NCBI GenBank assembly: GCA_012031215.1
Contig: JAAUUB010000016.1
Span: 1-35,416, forward strand
Source of the DNA: Microscillaceae bacterium
Lineage (GTDB): Bacteria > Bacteroidota > Bacteroidia > Cytophagales > Microscillaceae
Direction: 5' to 3'
DNA: 35,416 bases
In this document: positions 27,307 through 35,416 of the stretch, in pieces
Layout: each line of letters begins with the position of its first letter
Position numbering within the stretch: the stretch's first letter is position 1
Program-made: the position numbers and the translations under genes
The notes under the pieces: model-generated
What the model saw: only the letters and a program-made list of their open reading frames with translations
Databases searched by the model: none
Told to the model about the DNA's origin: nothing

Positions 27307-28179
27307 TTATTCCGCCAATACTGCCTCGCCTTGCACAAAAAAGCGGCCTAGATGGAGCATTTCGCCATTTTTGATATTGAGCCGCCAGTAATAAAGGCCA
27401 TTGGGCAGGTCGAGTACATAGCGCTTTTGGCCAAATGGCACAAGAATAATCGTGGGTGTTTGGACAAAAACCTTCGTGATTATTTCAATCTCAAGGGTAT
27501 CTATATTGTATTGAGAAGGCCATTCAAACTTTACGCTCTTTCCCCTTAGGATAGTATTGAAATTGGGTTCAAAACGCTGTTCAATCCGTGAAACCGAAAG
27601 TTGCGCTTCCAAAAAAGGGAGTTGCTGACTTTTGTATTTTTGTTCAACGCTTGCCAGAAGACTTGGTAGAGAGGTAGAGGGACTTGGATGAGTTTCTTGT
27701 TTCCCATCCTGAAAAAAGCCTTTTTCTTCACTGGTTTCCGAAGAATCTGGGTGCATGGCCTGTGAGGTGTTCGGATGGGGTATTTCTTCTGAACCTCCGG
27801 TTTTGTTTATTTTGGAAGTGTCTTGGGCAGGCCTTTGGCTGAGAGTTTGAGGGGCACCAGATTTTCCGAATTGGTAAAGGGCCGCGGCACTGGCGAGCAA
27901 TAAAAGAAATACCGCCGCATAGCCCCAGGTGGCCTGCTTGATATTTTGCTTTCTTGTAGGTATAATGCGGCTTGGCAGTTGTTTACTTTGCCAAACTTCT
28001 TCAAGCTTCTGGGCAATTCCTTCTTGCCCGTAGATTTTTAGAGCCAAACGTATCTCCCGGTAGAGGGCTACTTCGCAGGCCAGGGCCGGGTCTTGTCGGA
28101 TAGCTTCCTCAAAGGCCCTTTCGGCATCGGGAGGCAAGGTTTGATTGAGATAATCAAGAATTTTATTCTGGTCGAACAT
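27307..28179 (-). CDS. Anti-sigma-factor-like membrane protein
   Basis: A 290-aa protein. The N-terminal cytoplasmic part (residues 1 to about 80) reads DYLNQTLPPDAERAFEEAIR and DPALACEVALYREI, the helical pattern of Bacteroidota anti-sigma-like proteins. A single membrane helix (about 88-105, AAVFLLLLASAAALYQFG) follows. The rest is a periplasmic, Ser/Thr/Pro-rich linker and a C-terminal beta-rich region with ILVPFGQKRYVLDLPNG and YYWRLNIKNGEMLHLGRFF. There is no obvious zinc-binding HxxxCxxC in the N-terminal part. The sigma factor gene lies upstream on the same strand, 272 bp away, so a regulatory pair is likely but not proven. The function of the periplasmic domain is unknown. Confidence 0.6.
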   Translation of the reverse strand: MFDQNKILDYLNQTLPPDAERAFEEAIRQDPALACEVALYREIRLALKIYGQEGIAQKLEEVWQSKQLPSRIIPTRKQNIKQATWGYAAVFLLLLASAAALYQFGKSGAPQTLSQRPAQDTSKINKTGGSEEIPHPNTSQAMHPDSSETSEEKGFFQDGKQETHPSPSTSLPSLLASVEQKYKSQQLPFLEAQLSVSRIEQRFEPNFNTILRGKSVKFEWPSQYNIDTLEIEIITKVFVQTPTIILVPFGQKRYVLDLPNGLYYWRLNIKNGEMLHLGRFFVQGEAVLAE

Positions 28180-28451
28180 GGCTTGTTGAGTTGATAATTG
28201 ACACTTGGCACAAAGTTAAAAGAAATCGGGTGATTGTTCTGGTGTCTGAAATATGTTTTTTCAAATAAAACATCTGCTACATCAAAATTTGGAATAATGA
28301 GATTAGGTCAAAAGAATTACCAAAGAAGACTTAATCGCTTTCAAAAAATAGTTCAATGTATAGTGCGGAAAAAGCCCCCTAAGGTTAACAATCTTTGTCA
28401 AAAAAAATTTGAGAACATATTTGCCAACGTGAAGGCTAAGCAAAGAAGAAA
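28180..28451. other. Non-coding gap between sigma and anti-sigma-like genes
   Basis: AT-rich, with no convincing gene on either strand. A 73-codon plus-strand frame (28234-28455) has low-complexity, Lys/Arg/Asn-rich composition and no motif. The gap is long for a sigma/anti-sigma pair, so the downstream gene may have its own promoter. Confidence 0.4.
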
Positions 28452-29048
28452 TTAGTTTCCCTCCGACCAATCCTTAAAATCAGGATGTTTCTCGAGCAAC
28501 TGACGAAAGCCCGGCAGGCAGATACGGCTACGCCTCACTTTGACCGAATCTTTCTTAAGTCTTAAAATGCCCGCAATGGCTGTATCCCTTTGGCGCTCAA
28601 AAAACTTACTTCGGATAATTTCCACGCAGTTGGCCAAGGCCGGGTCGGCCTTCATTTGGGCAAAAACATCCTCAACTATTCTGTACAATTGCTGTTGCCT
28701 TGCTTCCTCGGCCAGGGCTTTACTGGCTTCGTGGTCTATTTCGGGAGAAATATTCATTTCCAGGGAAATATTTTGGGAAGATTGCTCGCGCCAGACACTC
28801 CGCCAGATATTCTGAATAATGCCATAGGTATATTGGTCTATGTGTAAGATGTCTGATTTTTGTTGCAATTGATTAAAAAGGGCAATCATAGTTTTTTGCC
28901 ATACTTCTTTAACCAAAAATTCATCTGCCTCATCAAGCACCGTTTTTTTTACAAATTTTCGGACCGTGTTGTAGTATCGCTTGTAGGCCTCCTCCCAAGC
29001 CTTCCGATTGCTTTCCCTGAGGGCTTTTAAAAATGCTTTGTCATTCAT
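28452..29048 (-). CDS. ECF-type sigma-70 family sigma factor
   Basis: A 198-aa protein. I use ATG 29048 (MNDKAFLKALRESNRKAWEE); the frame opens with a TTG one codon earlier. Region 2 features are YKRYYNTVRKFVKKTVLDEA, followed by VKEVWQKTMIALFNQL and YTYGIIQNIWRSVWREQ. Region 4 lies at RQRDTAIAGILRLKKDSVKV, the helix-turn-helix that would read the -35 element. The protein is divergent from typical ECF factors but keeps the right length and order. A TATTTTTG sequence at 29085-29078 matches the -7 consensus and may be its promoter. The probable anti-sigma partner is the next gene on the strand; the unknown gene at 29223 is divergent and could be a target. Confidence 0.78.
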   Translation of the reverse strand: MNDKAFLKALRESNRKAWEEAYKRYYNTVRKFVKKTVLDEADEFLVKEVWQKTMIALFNQLQQKSDILHIDQYTYGIIQNIWRSVWREQSSQNISLEMNISPEIDHEASKALAEEARQQQLYRIVEDVFAQMKADPALANCVEIIRSKFFERQRDTAIAGILRLKKDSVKVRRSRICLPGFRQLLEKHPDFKDWSEGN

Positions 29049-29222
29049 CAAATTGTTTTCCGGATGCTTCCAAAGGACAAAAATATCTACTTATCCCTTA
29101 GTTCGTGCTGGGAGTAATACAATTATTTTTTTTTCTGATTAACCTTTTTCAAAATCAGTACACAGTAAGATAGAAAGTATTCACGGCTTTGGAAATAAAT
29201 TCTTTACTAAAAGAAACATAAA

Positions 29223-29678
29223 ATGGCTGTCATTGTACCAACGCATTTTTCTAGTCAAAAAAATAGGCCCAAACCACAACATTCCTGCCTGGTGGTAGAT
29301 GAGCAATGTCGGATATTTTTGCCCGAGTATGCCTCACAAACCGAAGTAGAAATGCAACCTCTGGTCAAGGTCTTGTATCTTTTTTTTCTCAAACATCCAG
29401 AGGGGGTATTGCTCTATGATTTATACGATTACCGCCAGGAATTTCTGCAAATCTACCAGCAAATCACCCGCATGGCCTGCCCGAAAGTGATTGCCCAAAA
29501 TGTGGACCGGCTGCTGAACCGTCAGGACAATTCCATTCACGAAAAGTTTTCCCGTATCAAAAGCACCCTGGCCGCCCGGGTGCCCGGCCGTCTTTTAAAA
29601 GAATTACATTGTCTCGGGGCCCCGTGGTGGCAAAAAAACATTGCCATTGCCCCTCATCTGGTTGATTGGAAAGTATAG
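29223..29678 (+). CDS. Unknown 151-aa protein
   Basis: I do not recognise a named family. The protein is soluble, with a possible beta strand at the start (CLVVDEQCRIFLPEYASQ), a helix-rich central part (VLYLFFLKHPEGVLLYDLYD) and IAQNVDRLLNRQDNSIHEKF with SRIKSTLAA. The pattern FLKHPEG - L - DL - Y, followed by a helix and NSIHEK-SRI, looks like a small winged-helix-type fold seen in uncharacterised Bacteroidota proteins, but this is only an impression. It is divergent from the sigma factor gene, which makes it a candidate member of the same regulon. It ends with an intrinsic terminator at 29744-29778. Confidence 0.65.
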   Translation: MAVIVPTHFSSQKNRPKPQHSCLVVDEQCRIFLPEYASQTEVEMQPLVKVLYLFFLKHPEGVLLYDLYDYRQEFLQIYQQITRMACPKVIAQNVDRLLNRQDNSIHEKFSRIKSTLAARVPGRLLKELHCLGAPWWQKNIAIAPHLVDWKV

Positions 29679-29743
29679 TTTTATTCCTCTTTTCATTCGT
29701 ACTCCTTCGTATTTTATCCAATATCCTTTACAAAGCTTGCTCT

Positions 29744-29778
29744 AAACGCGCCCTGCCCCATCAGTTAGCGCGTTTTTT
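29744..29778 (+). terminator. Intrinsic terminator after the unknown 151-aa gene
   Basis: AAACGCGC (29744-29751) pairs with GCGCGTTT (29768-29775) around a 16-nt loop and runs into T6. Confidence 0.7.
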
Positions 29779-29782
29779 GCTT

Positions 29783-29816
29783 TTTGCCGGGATTTGTGCG
29801 CTTTGCCTTATCTTTG
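29783..29816 (+). promoter_or_regulatory. Bacteroidota-type promoter for the M3 peptidase gene
   Basis: TTTG (29783-29786), a 22-nt spacer and TATCTTTG (29809-29816) match the TTTG - 17 to 23 nt - TAnnTTTG consensus with no mismatch. The expected start is about 40 nt before the ATG at 29866. Confidence 0.55.
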
Positions 29817-29865
29817 TTACCTGAATTTTTGGCTTGATTAATATTTGAAAAATAACCTAAGGCTT

Positions 29866-31905
29866 ATGAATCCCTTGCTCCACCCCTTCGAGACTCCTTT
29901 TGAAACCCCTCCCTTTGCACAAATAAAAACCGAACACTACTTCCCGGCCGTAGAAGCGGCCCTGGCCCAGGCCCGGGAAGAGATTGCCAAAATCCGGGAA
30001 AATCCTGCACCACCCACTTTTGCCAATACCGCCGAAGCCTTAGAAGCCGTCGGTGAATCCCTGGGGCGGGTGCTGGCCATATTTTTCAACCTCAACAATG
30101 CCGAGACCAACCCCGAAATGCAGGCCCTGGCCAAGCAGATTTCGCCCCTTTATACCCAATATCGCAATGATGTATTGCTTGACGAGGCCTTGTTTGCCCG
30201 CCTGGAAGCCCTTTGGCAACAAAAAACAGCATTAGGACTTGCCCCCGAAGAGCAAATGCTTCTGGAGCGAAAATATAAAGCCTTTGTGCGCAATGGCGCC
30301 CGCCTGGGGGCCGCCGAGAAAGAACGGCTGCGCGAAATTGACAAAAGCCTGGCCACCCTCGCCCTCCAATTTGGCGACAATGTTCTGGCCGAAAATAATG
30401 GGTTTCAATTGGTGATTGAAAATGAAGAAGAACTGGCGGGCCTGCCTGCCCACGTCTGCGAGGCCGCCGCGCAAAGCGCTCAACAAAAAGGGCAGCCCGG
30501 AAAATGGACTTTCACCCTGGATTATCCGAGCTATGTGCCGTTTATGACCTATGCCCAACACCGCCCACACCGGGAAACCCTGTACCGGGCTTTTAACCAG
30601 CGTGGTTTTCAGGACAATGCCCATAACAATACCGAAATAATCCGGCAGATAGTGGGCCTACGCCACGAGCGGGCCAGGTTGCTGGGCTATCCTACCCACG
30701 CGCACTTTGTGCTCGAGGAACGAATGGCCCAAAATCCCGAACAGGTGATGGATTTTTTACAAGAATTGCTCCGCCAGGCTCGCCCCGCCGCCGAAAAAGA
30801 AATGGCCGAACTGCGTGCCTTTGCCCGCCAAACCGATGGCTTGGAAGACGTGAAACGTTGGGATTATGCCTTTTATGCCGAAAAGCTCAAACGTGAAAAA
30901 TTTCAGGTAGATGACCAATTGCTAAGGCCTTATTTTTCGCTCGATCGGGTGGTGAAAGGGGTTTTTGAAGTGGCACGGCGGCTTTATGGTTTGCAGTTTA
31001 TTGAAAACACACACATTCCGAAATACCACCCCGACGTGCAAACGTATGCAGTAGAGGATGAAACGGGCAAGCACCTGGCGGTTTTTTATGCCGATTTTTT
31101 CCCCCGACCCGGCAAAAAGCCGGGGGCCTGGATGACTTCGTTTCGGGGGCAGTCTTGCTGGCCCGGCCACGAATACCGGCCCCACATCTCAATTGTTTGT
31201 AATTTTGCCCAGCCAACTCCCAGCCAGCCTTCTTTGCTTACGCTGCAGGAGGTCTTGACGCTTTTTCACGAATTTGGCCACGCCCTCCACGGTTTGCTGG
31301 CTGATACCCAATACGAAAGCCTTTCGGGCACCAATGTATTTTGGGATTTCGTAGAACTTCCCTCCCAGATTATGGAAAATTGGGTCTATGAAAAAGAAAC
31401 CCTTGATCTTTTTGCCCGGCATTACCAAACCGATGCGCTCATTCCGGCTGACCTGGTAGAGAAGGTAAAGGCCTCGGCCAATTTTATGGAGGGCTATCAA
31501 ACCCTGCGGCAAATAGGCTTTGCCCTGCTGGATATGGCCTGGCATAGTCAAGTGCCCTCCAAAGAGGTGGATCTGCTTGCTTTTGAGCGCGAAGCAATGG
31601 CGGCCACTCAACTTTTTGAAGAGGTGAGGGATACAAATTTCAGCACGGCCTTTGCCCATATCTTTCAGGGCGGCTACTCGGCCGGTTACTATAGCTACAA
31701 ATGGGCCGAAGTGCTGGATGCCGATGCCTTTGCCCATTTCCAGGAAAAAGGAATTTTTGACCGCCAGACCGCCCATTCATTTCGGGAGCATATCCTCTCA
31801 AAGGGTGGTAGCGAAGCCCCTATGACCCTCTATCTGCGGTTTAGGGGAAAAATGCCCGATTCTTCGGCCCTGCTCAAGAGGAGCGGGCTTTTGGAGAAAT
31901 CTTGA
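29866..31905 (+). CDS. M3-family zinc metallopeptidase (oligopeptidase A/Dcp-like)
   Basis: A 679-aa cytoplasmic oligopeptidase of the thimet/Dcp group, which cleaves short peptides. I use ATG 29866 (MNPLLHPFETPFETPPFAQI) because the in-frame TTG at 29845 would add seven residues without homology. The zinc site is H468-EFG-H472 in TLFHEFGHALHGLLADTQYE, with the third ligand Glu in FVELPSQIMENWVYEKETL. Other family motifs: LGYPTHAHFVLEERMAQNPE, YFSLDRVVKGVFEVARRLYG, and FQGGYSAGYYSYKWAEVLDA near the C-terminus. There is no signal peptide. The frame is intact and the length is normal. Confidence 0.95.
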   Translation: MNPLLHPFETPFETPPFAQIKTEHYFPAVEAALAQAREEIAKIRENPAPPTFANTAEALEAVGESLGRVLAIFFNLNNAETNPEMQALAKQISPLYTQYRNDVLLDEALFARLEALWQQKTALGLAPEEQMLLERKYKAFVRNGARLGAAEKERLREIDKSLATLALQFGDNVLAENNGFQLVIENEEELAGLPAHVCEAAAQSAQQKGQPGKWTFTLDYPSYVPFMTYAQHRPHRETLYRAFNQRGFQDNAHNNTEIIRQIVGLRHERARLLGYPTHAHFVLEERMAQNPEQVMDFLQELLRQARPAAEKEMAELRAFARQTDGLEDVKRWDYAFYAEKLKREKFQVDDQLLRPYFSLDRVVKGVFEVARRLYGLQFIENTHIPKYHPDVQTYAVEDETGKHLAVFYADFFPRPGKKPGAWMTSFRGQSCWPGHEYRPHISIVCNFAQPTPSQPSLLTLQEVLTLFHEFGHALHGLLADTQYESLSGTNVFWDFVELPSQIMENWVYEKETLDLFARHYQTDALIPADLVEKVKASANFMEGYQTLRQIGFALLDMAWHSQVPSKEVDLLAFEREAMAATQLFEEVRDTNFSTAFAHIFQGGYSAGYYSYKWAEVLDADAFAHFQEKGIFDRQTAHSFREHILSKGGSEAPMTLYLRFRGKMPDSSALLKRSGLLEKS

Positions 31906-32029
31906 AAAGCGGCTCCTGGTAGCTGAAATTTATCCTGGTCAAAGGGACTTCGCGGAGGCGATTTTGGGCTAAATGCTATTTTTTTCCCAAAAAGCAGCGT
32001 ATTTAATTTTTTATTAAAAGAAAGCCGTA

Positions 32030-33433
32030 TCAAGCAAAAAGCACCCCAAACATTTCCTCCAGTTTGCCAACGGCCCGCACCCGGATTTTGAACTGGTCAA
32101 GGGGCAGGCTTTTGAGGGCAAATTTGGAAACGAAAATCTGCTTAAAGCCCAGTTTTTCGGCTTCCGAAATGCGCTGCTCTATTTTGTTGACGGCCCGCAC
32201 TTCGCCTCCCAGGCCCACTTCCGCCGCAAAGGCCGTATCAGGGGAAATGACCATGTCTTCGTAAGAAGACACAATGGAGGCACAAACGGCCAGGTCAATG
32301 GCCGGGTCTTCTATTTTCAGGCCGCCCGTAATGTTGAGAAATACATCCTGAGCCCCCAGCCGGAAACCGCCTCTTTTTTCGAGAACGGCCAGCAGCATGT
32401 TGAGCCGCTTGCTGTCGAACCCGGTTGAACTACGTTGGGGTGTTCCGTAGCTCGATACACTCACCAGCGATTGTATCTCGATGAGCAAGGGGCGATTGCC
32501 TTCCAGCGTAGCGCCAATGGCAATGCCACTTATGTCTTCTTCGCGTTGCGAAATCAGAATTTCGGAAGGATTGCTCACTTCGCGCAGGCCATCGCCCAAC
32601 ATTTCGTAGATGCCCAGTTCCGAGGTAGAACCAAAACGGTTTTTGGTGGCCCGCAAGATGCGATAGACCAGGTGGCGGTCGCCTTCAAATTGCAAGACCG
32701 TGTCCACCATGTGTTCCAGCACCTTGGGCCCGGCCAGGTTGCCGTCTTTGGTGATGTGGCCAATGAGAAAAACGGGCGTGCCGCTTTCTTTGGCAAATTT
32801 CATCAACTCGGCCGTACATTCGCGCACCTGAGAAATGCTGCCCGCCCCCGATTCTATAAAAGCCGACTGCAGGGTCTGAATAGAATCTATGACCAACAAA
32901 TCGGGCGCAAAGATTTCAATCTGTTTAAAAATATTTTGGGTGGCCGTTTCGGTCAAGATGAAGCAGCCCCGGTCGGGTTCAGGACTGGTGGCCAGCGGGA
33001 TTTTGGGGTTGAGCCGCTCGGCCCGCATTTTAATTTGTTGCTCACTTTCTTCGCCCGAAACATAGAGCACCTTATAGGCCGATAGCTGCAAAGCTATTTG
33101 CAACAAAAGCGTCGATTTGCCAATGCCAGGCTCCCCGCCAATGAGCACCAGCGAGCCCGGCACAATCCCTCCGCCCAAGACCCGGTTAAGCTCTGCATCA
33201 GGGGTGAGCAGGCGGTCTTGGGCGAGCGGATTGATTTCCTGAATGGCCCGCGGTTTGGCGGCTATCTTTTGGGAGGAAGAAGTGCGCCATTCGCCCTTTT
33301 TTTGCCCTTCTTCTTTTTGCAGGATTTCTTCGGCAAAGGAGTTCCAAGCCTCACATGAAGGGCACTTGCCCATCCACTTGGGCGATTGATAGCCACATTG
33401 CTGGCAAAAATAAGCAGAACGGACTTTGGCCAT
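32030..33433 (-). CDS. radA: DNA repair protein RadA
   Basis: A RecA-related helicase-like ATPase that extends branches in recombination. The 467-aa protein has an N-terminal zinc finger with CQQCGYQSPKWMGKCPSC, the Walker A loop GGEPGIGKSTLLLQIALQ, Walker B LLVIDSIQTL, and the RadA-specific KNRFG motif (ATKNRFGSTSELGIYEML). The C-terminal part is Lon-protease-like, with LNITGGLKIEDPAIDLAVCA and GEVRAVNKIEQRI. Length is typical and the frame is intact. It is separated from hpf by 175 bp containing a terminator and an AT-rich inverted repeat (GCTAATT/AATTAGC at 33471-33492), which could be a promoter or operator element. Confidence 0.97.
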   Translation of the reverse strand: MAKVRSAYFCQQCGYQSPKWMGKCPSCEAWNSFAEEILQKEEGQKKGEWRTSSSQKIAAKPRAIQEINPLAQDRLLTPDAELNRVLGGGIVPGSLVLIGGEPGIGKSTLLLQIALQLSAYKVLYVSGEESEQQIKMRAERLNPKIPLATSPEPDRGCFILTETATQNIFKQIEIFAPDLLVIDSIQTLQSAFIESGAGSISQVRECTAELMKFAKESGTPVFLIGHITKDGNLAGPKVLEHMVDTVLQFEGDRHLVYRILRATKNRFGSTSELGIYEMLGDGLREVSNPSEILISQREEDISGIAIGATLEGNRPLLIEIQSLVSVSSYGTPQRSSTGFDSKRLNMLLAVLEKRGGFRLGAQDVFLNITGGLKIEDPAIDLAVCASIVSSYEDMVISPDTAFAAEVGLGGEVRAVNKIEQRISEAEKLGFKQIFVSKFALKSLPLDQFKIRVRAVGKLEEMFGVLFA

Positions 33434-33542
33434 TTTTTTAGTATTTGCTAATAAAATTAAAGCTTGCCTGGCTAATTACCAAAAAAATTAGCAAAACACC
33501 GGGAGTTTTTTGGCGGAAACGCCTCCAAGGGCCATTTTGCCG

Positions 33543-33569
33543 GAAAAAAAAGAGGGCCCAAAAGCCCTC
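33543..33569 (-). terminator. Intrinsic terminator after hpf
   Basis: On the minus strand GAGGGC (33569-33564) pairs with GCCCTC (33557-33552) around a 6-nt loop, followed by a run of eight T. Confidence 0.88.
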
Positions 33570-33608
33570 CTGTTCTTGCTAAAAACGGCATTTGCAATGC
33601 GGGAAAAA

Positions 33609-33911
33609 TTAATGGGCCTGATGTTTTTCTTTGTGCTTTTTGATTTGCCGCCGCAGGCTTTCCACGGCCTGGTCCGTAGCCGCTTCAAAAGAAGTATCGT
33701 GTTCTTTGGCAAAAAGTATCGTGCCGGGTATCACCAGCTTGATTTCCACTACTTTGTTTTCGCGGCTGTGTTCGCCCTTTTCCAGGCGTAAAAATACCTC
33801 TCCGTCCGTAAAGCGGTCGTAAAATGTTTCGAGCTTGTCAATTTTTGCCTGCACAAAGTCAAGCAACTTCACATCAGCATCGAAATGAACGGAATGAATT
33901 TGGATTTTCAT
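33609..33911 (-). CDS. hpf: Ribosome hibernation-promoting factor, short form
   Basis: A 100-aa HPF/RaiA-family protein that binds the decoding centre of idle ribosomes. It begins MKIQIHSVHFDADVKLLDFV, has KIDKLETFYDRFTDGEVFLR and the conserved VEIKLVIPGTILFAKEHDTS, and ends in a basic tail (RRQIKKHKEKHQAH). It lacks the C-terminal dimerisation domain of the long form, so it is the short type. It lies 26 bp downstream of the Xer-type recombinase gene and probably in the same transcript, a neighbourhood that is common in this phylum. Confidence 0.93.
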   Translation of the reverse strand: MKIQIHSVHFDADVKLLDFVQAKIDKLETFYDRFTDGEVFLRLEKGEHSRENKVVEIKLVIPGTILFAKEHDTSFEAATDQAVESLRRQIKKHKEKHQAH

Positions 33912-33937
33912 AAAACTACAGTTTAAGAGTGAAACAA

Positions 33938-34823
33938 TTAATGAGCTTTGGGATGCGCCTGGTCAAAAACCGCCTTGATTTTTTCCAGGGAGGTATGCGT
34001 ATAAATTTGGGTTGCACTCAGGTTGGCGTGGCCCAAAAGTTCTTTGATGGCATTGAGGTCGGCTCCATTATTGTGTAGGTGCGTGGCAAAAGAATGACGC
34101 AAAACGTGCGGACTGCGGGGCGAGCGCGAAGTAACCTGGCCCAGGGCCTGATGCACGGCCTTGTAAATCAGCATAGGATAGCCGGGCACCCTGGTCGCCC
34201 ACAATCAGGTATCGATGCGCTAATTTGCCATCAAAATGGGCCTGCTTGCGCAGTTCGTATTGCTTGAGCAGGTGAAGCAGGGCCGCATTGACCGGAATGA
34301 GGCGCTCCTTGCGTCGCTTGCCCATCACTTTGATTTGTTGCTGACTGAAATCGATGTCGGGCCATTGCAAATGCATCAATTCGGCCAGGCGGATGCCCGT
34401 GCCATAGAGTACCTCCAGGATGACCCGGGTGCGCCAGTCGGCAAAAGTATCGGCAAAGGGAATGTCGTCCAGCAAGTGACGAAGTTTTTCCGCTTCAATA
34501 AAATTGGGGGTTTGAGAAGGCGTTTTCAAAGCCTTAAGCTTTTCCGCCGGATTATCGGGGCGGTAGTTGTTTTTGCACAAAAATTTAAAAAAAGACTTGG
34601 TCGTCGCAATTTTCCGATTGATAGAACGCGCCAGAAAGCCCTGCTCGCTCAAAAAAACCAGCCAGGCTCTTAATTGCGGATAGAGGGCCTGCGCGGGCTG
34701 GGCCTCTTCAAAGGTCTGTTCCAAAAAATCACGCAATTGGGCCAAATCCTGGGTATAGGCTTTGATTGTTTGGGCACTGTAGCGTTTTTCGTATTCCAGG
34801 TGGCGAAGAAAAGCCTCTATCAT
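33938..34823 (-). CDS. Tyrosine recombinase, XerC/XerD-like (frameshifted)
   Basis: A chromosome-dimer-type site-specific recombinase, about 295 aa when joined. The N-terminal SAM-like domain reads [20 protein letters not shown]; the catalytic domain has Arg in [19 protein letters not shown] and Lys in [19 protein letters not shown]. Near 34185-34192 the frame breaks at a G/C-rich spot; the next frame continues [20 protein letters not shown], then [20 protein letters not shown] (H-x-x-R), [15 protein letters not shown] with the second His and the nucleophilic Tyr. All six catalytic positions are present, so it is likely active apart from the frameshift. XerC versus XerD cannot be decided. Its position before hpf and the housekeeping context argue against an element-borne integrase. 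Confidence 0.93.
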
Positions 34824-35079
34824 CCTATTTTGTTTGTGTAAATCCAGGGTTAAGAAATTATTTCCTTAATCTTAATAACCAAGATAAAAGGATTTTTTGA
34901 GAGATGCAATGATAATTGTCAAGTAATTATGGAAGGAGGGCTTACAAAAACAAGAGGTTCAACCGATAATCGCCCTCAAATGATTTCGCTTCGCCCTAGC
35001 CCATTGCCGCCGGTCTTTGCGAAGCGGGGCATCCCCGATTTTATACCTACACTTGCGGTAGTAGGGGGCCTTCCCCGAT
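34824..35079. repeat. Structured intergenic stretch, no gene
   Basis: CGCTTCGC (34987-34994) is an exact inverted repeat of GCGAAGCG (35019-35026), with a 24-nt loop, followed directly by GGGGCATCCCC. Two related lines, CATCCCCGATTTT and CCTTCCCCGATTT, occur about 40 nt apart. The function is unknown; it could be a degenerate mobile or structural repeat. Confidence 0.35.
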
Positions 35080-35416
35080 TTAGGCAGGAAATGATGAAAA
35101 CTCTGCCGTTTGAACTTTCCTGAGGCGGTCCCGCTCATACTCCAGACTCTCGATTTTGATTTGCTGAATCAATTCAGACTTTTCCGACAATTTTTCCAAT
35201 TCTTTTCGGCTCTGGTCTATTTGCATCTTGAGCCAAAGTTTTTCTTTGGCCGAAGCTTGTAGGCCGTCCCGTTGGTTTTGTTTTTGCAAAAGAATTTGCA
35301 TTTTTTTTTGCGCTGTTTTGTATTGCATCTCCCATTGCGCAAGCCTTTTCTTTTCGTCTTTCTATTTCAAGGTTCAATCGGGCGATTCTGTGCTGGATTT
35401 GCTTTTGCAAAGTCCA
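35080..35416 (-). CDS. Coiled-coil protein, C-terminal part (5' truncated, frameshifted)
   Basis: The gene enters from the right edge, so its start is missing. The first frame reads LQKQIQHRIARLNLEIERRK and continues, after a probable missing base at about 35335-35341, as QWEMQYKTAQKKMQILLQKQ and KLWLKMQIDQSRKELEKLSE to a stop at 35080-35082. The composition (Lys, Glu, Gln, Leu in heptad-like spacing) indicates a long coiled coil. No domain identifies it, so it could be part of a sensor, an adaptor or a structural protein. Confidence 0.5.

Noticed and set aside
28234..28455. A 73-codon plus-strand frame between sigma and anti-sigma-like genes
   Set aside because: Low-complexity, Lys/Asn-rich composition from AT-rich DNA, no ribosome-binding site or motif.
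33938..34823. Tyrosine recombinase as integrase of a mobile element
   Set aside because: The neighbourhood is housekeeping (hpf, radA), the protein is Xer-like in length and motifs, and no attachment-site duplication was seen.
34929..35123. A 64-codon plus-strand frame in the gap right of the recombinase
   Set aside because: It consists mostly of hairpin and repeat sequence and overlaps the end of the coiled-coil gene.

Overview
The window looks like a chromosomal contig from a member of the Bacteroidota, most likely a Saprospiria- or Cytophagia-type organism. Supporting signs are the TonB-dependent receptor with an N-terminal carboxypeptidase-regulatory-like domain, OmpA proteins with a lectin-like N-terminal half, an ECF sigma/anti-sigma pair, a lycopene cyclase, and several promoters of the Bacteroidota form TTTG - about 20 nt - TAnnTTTG. 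No tRNA, rRNA, CRISPR array or transposase gene was recognised.

Layout. 1-1304: the tail of a methyltransferase-like gene and a small histidine-rich membrane protein. 1397-3658: a TonB-dependent receptor, ending at a bidirectional terminator. 3717-5302 (minus): a phosphotriesterase-family hydrolase and a secreted RidA-like protein. 5303-7661: an AT-rich accessory island with a toxin C-terminal remnant, a broken immunity-like gene, an unknown membrane protein and a family of inverted repeats. 7662-12171: acyl-CoA dehydrogenase, lycopene cyclase, an outer-membrane protein and an OsmC-like protein. 12232-17907 (minus): the cell-shape cluster mreB-mreC-mreD-PBP2-rodA. 17992-20141 (minus): purH and purN. 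20198-25726 (minus): a very large exported TPR-CHAT protein and an OmpA-family protein. 25795-29048 (minus): CCA-adding enzyme, anti-sigma-like protein, ECF sigma factor. 29223-31905 (plus): an unknown 151-aa protein and an M3 peptidase. 32030-34823 (minus): radA, hpf and a Xer-type recombinase. At the right edge lies a truncated coiled-coil gene.

How the genes work together. The mre/PBP2/RodA cluster is one elongasome unit, with overlapping genes and an intrinsic terminator between mreB and mreC that would set stoichiometry. purN and purH are two steps of IMP synthesis. The sigma factor and the membrane-anchored protein downstream look like a cell-surface signalling pair. The His-rich protein and the TonB receptor may form a metal-related uptake unit.

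Sequence quality caveat. At least ten genes are broken by frameshifts, mostly consistent with one missing base and often in a homopolymer. They include genes normally essential (PBP2, rodA, CCA enzyme). This points to assembly or basecalling error rather than biological decay, and I join the fragments in the annotation. The immunity-like gene is different: it is interrupted by a nonsense codon, within a repeat-rich island, and could be truly decayed.

The most interesting parts are the repeat-bounded toxin/immunity island at about 5.56-7.39 kb and the exported TPR-CHAT protein.
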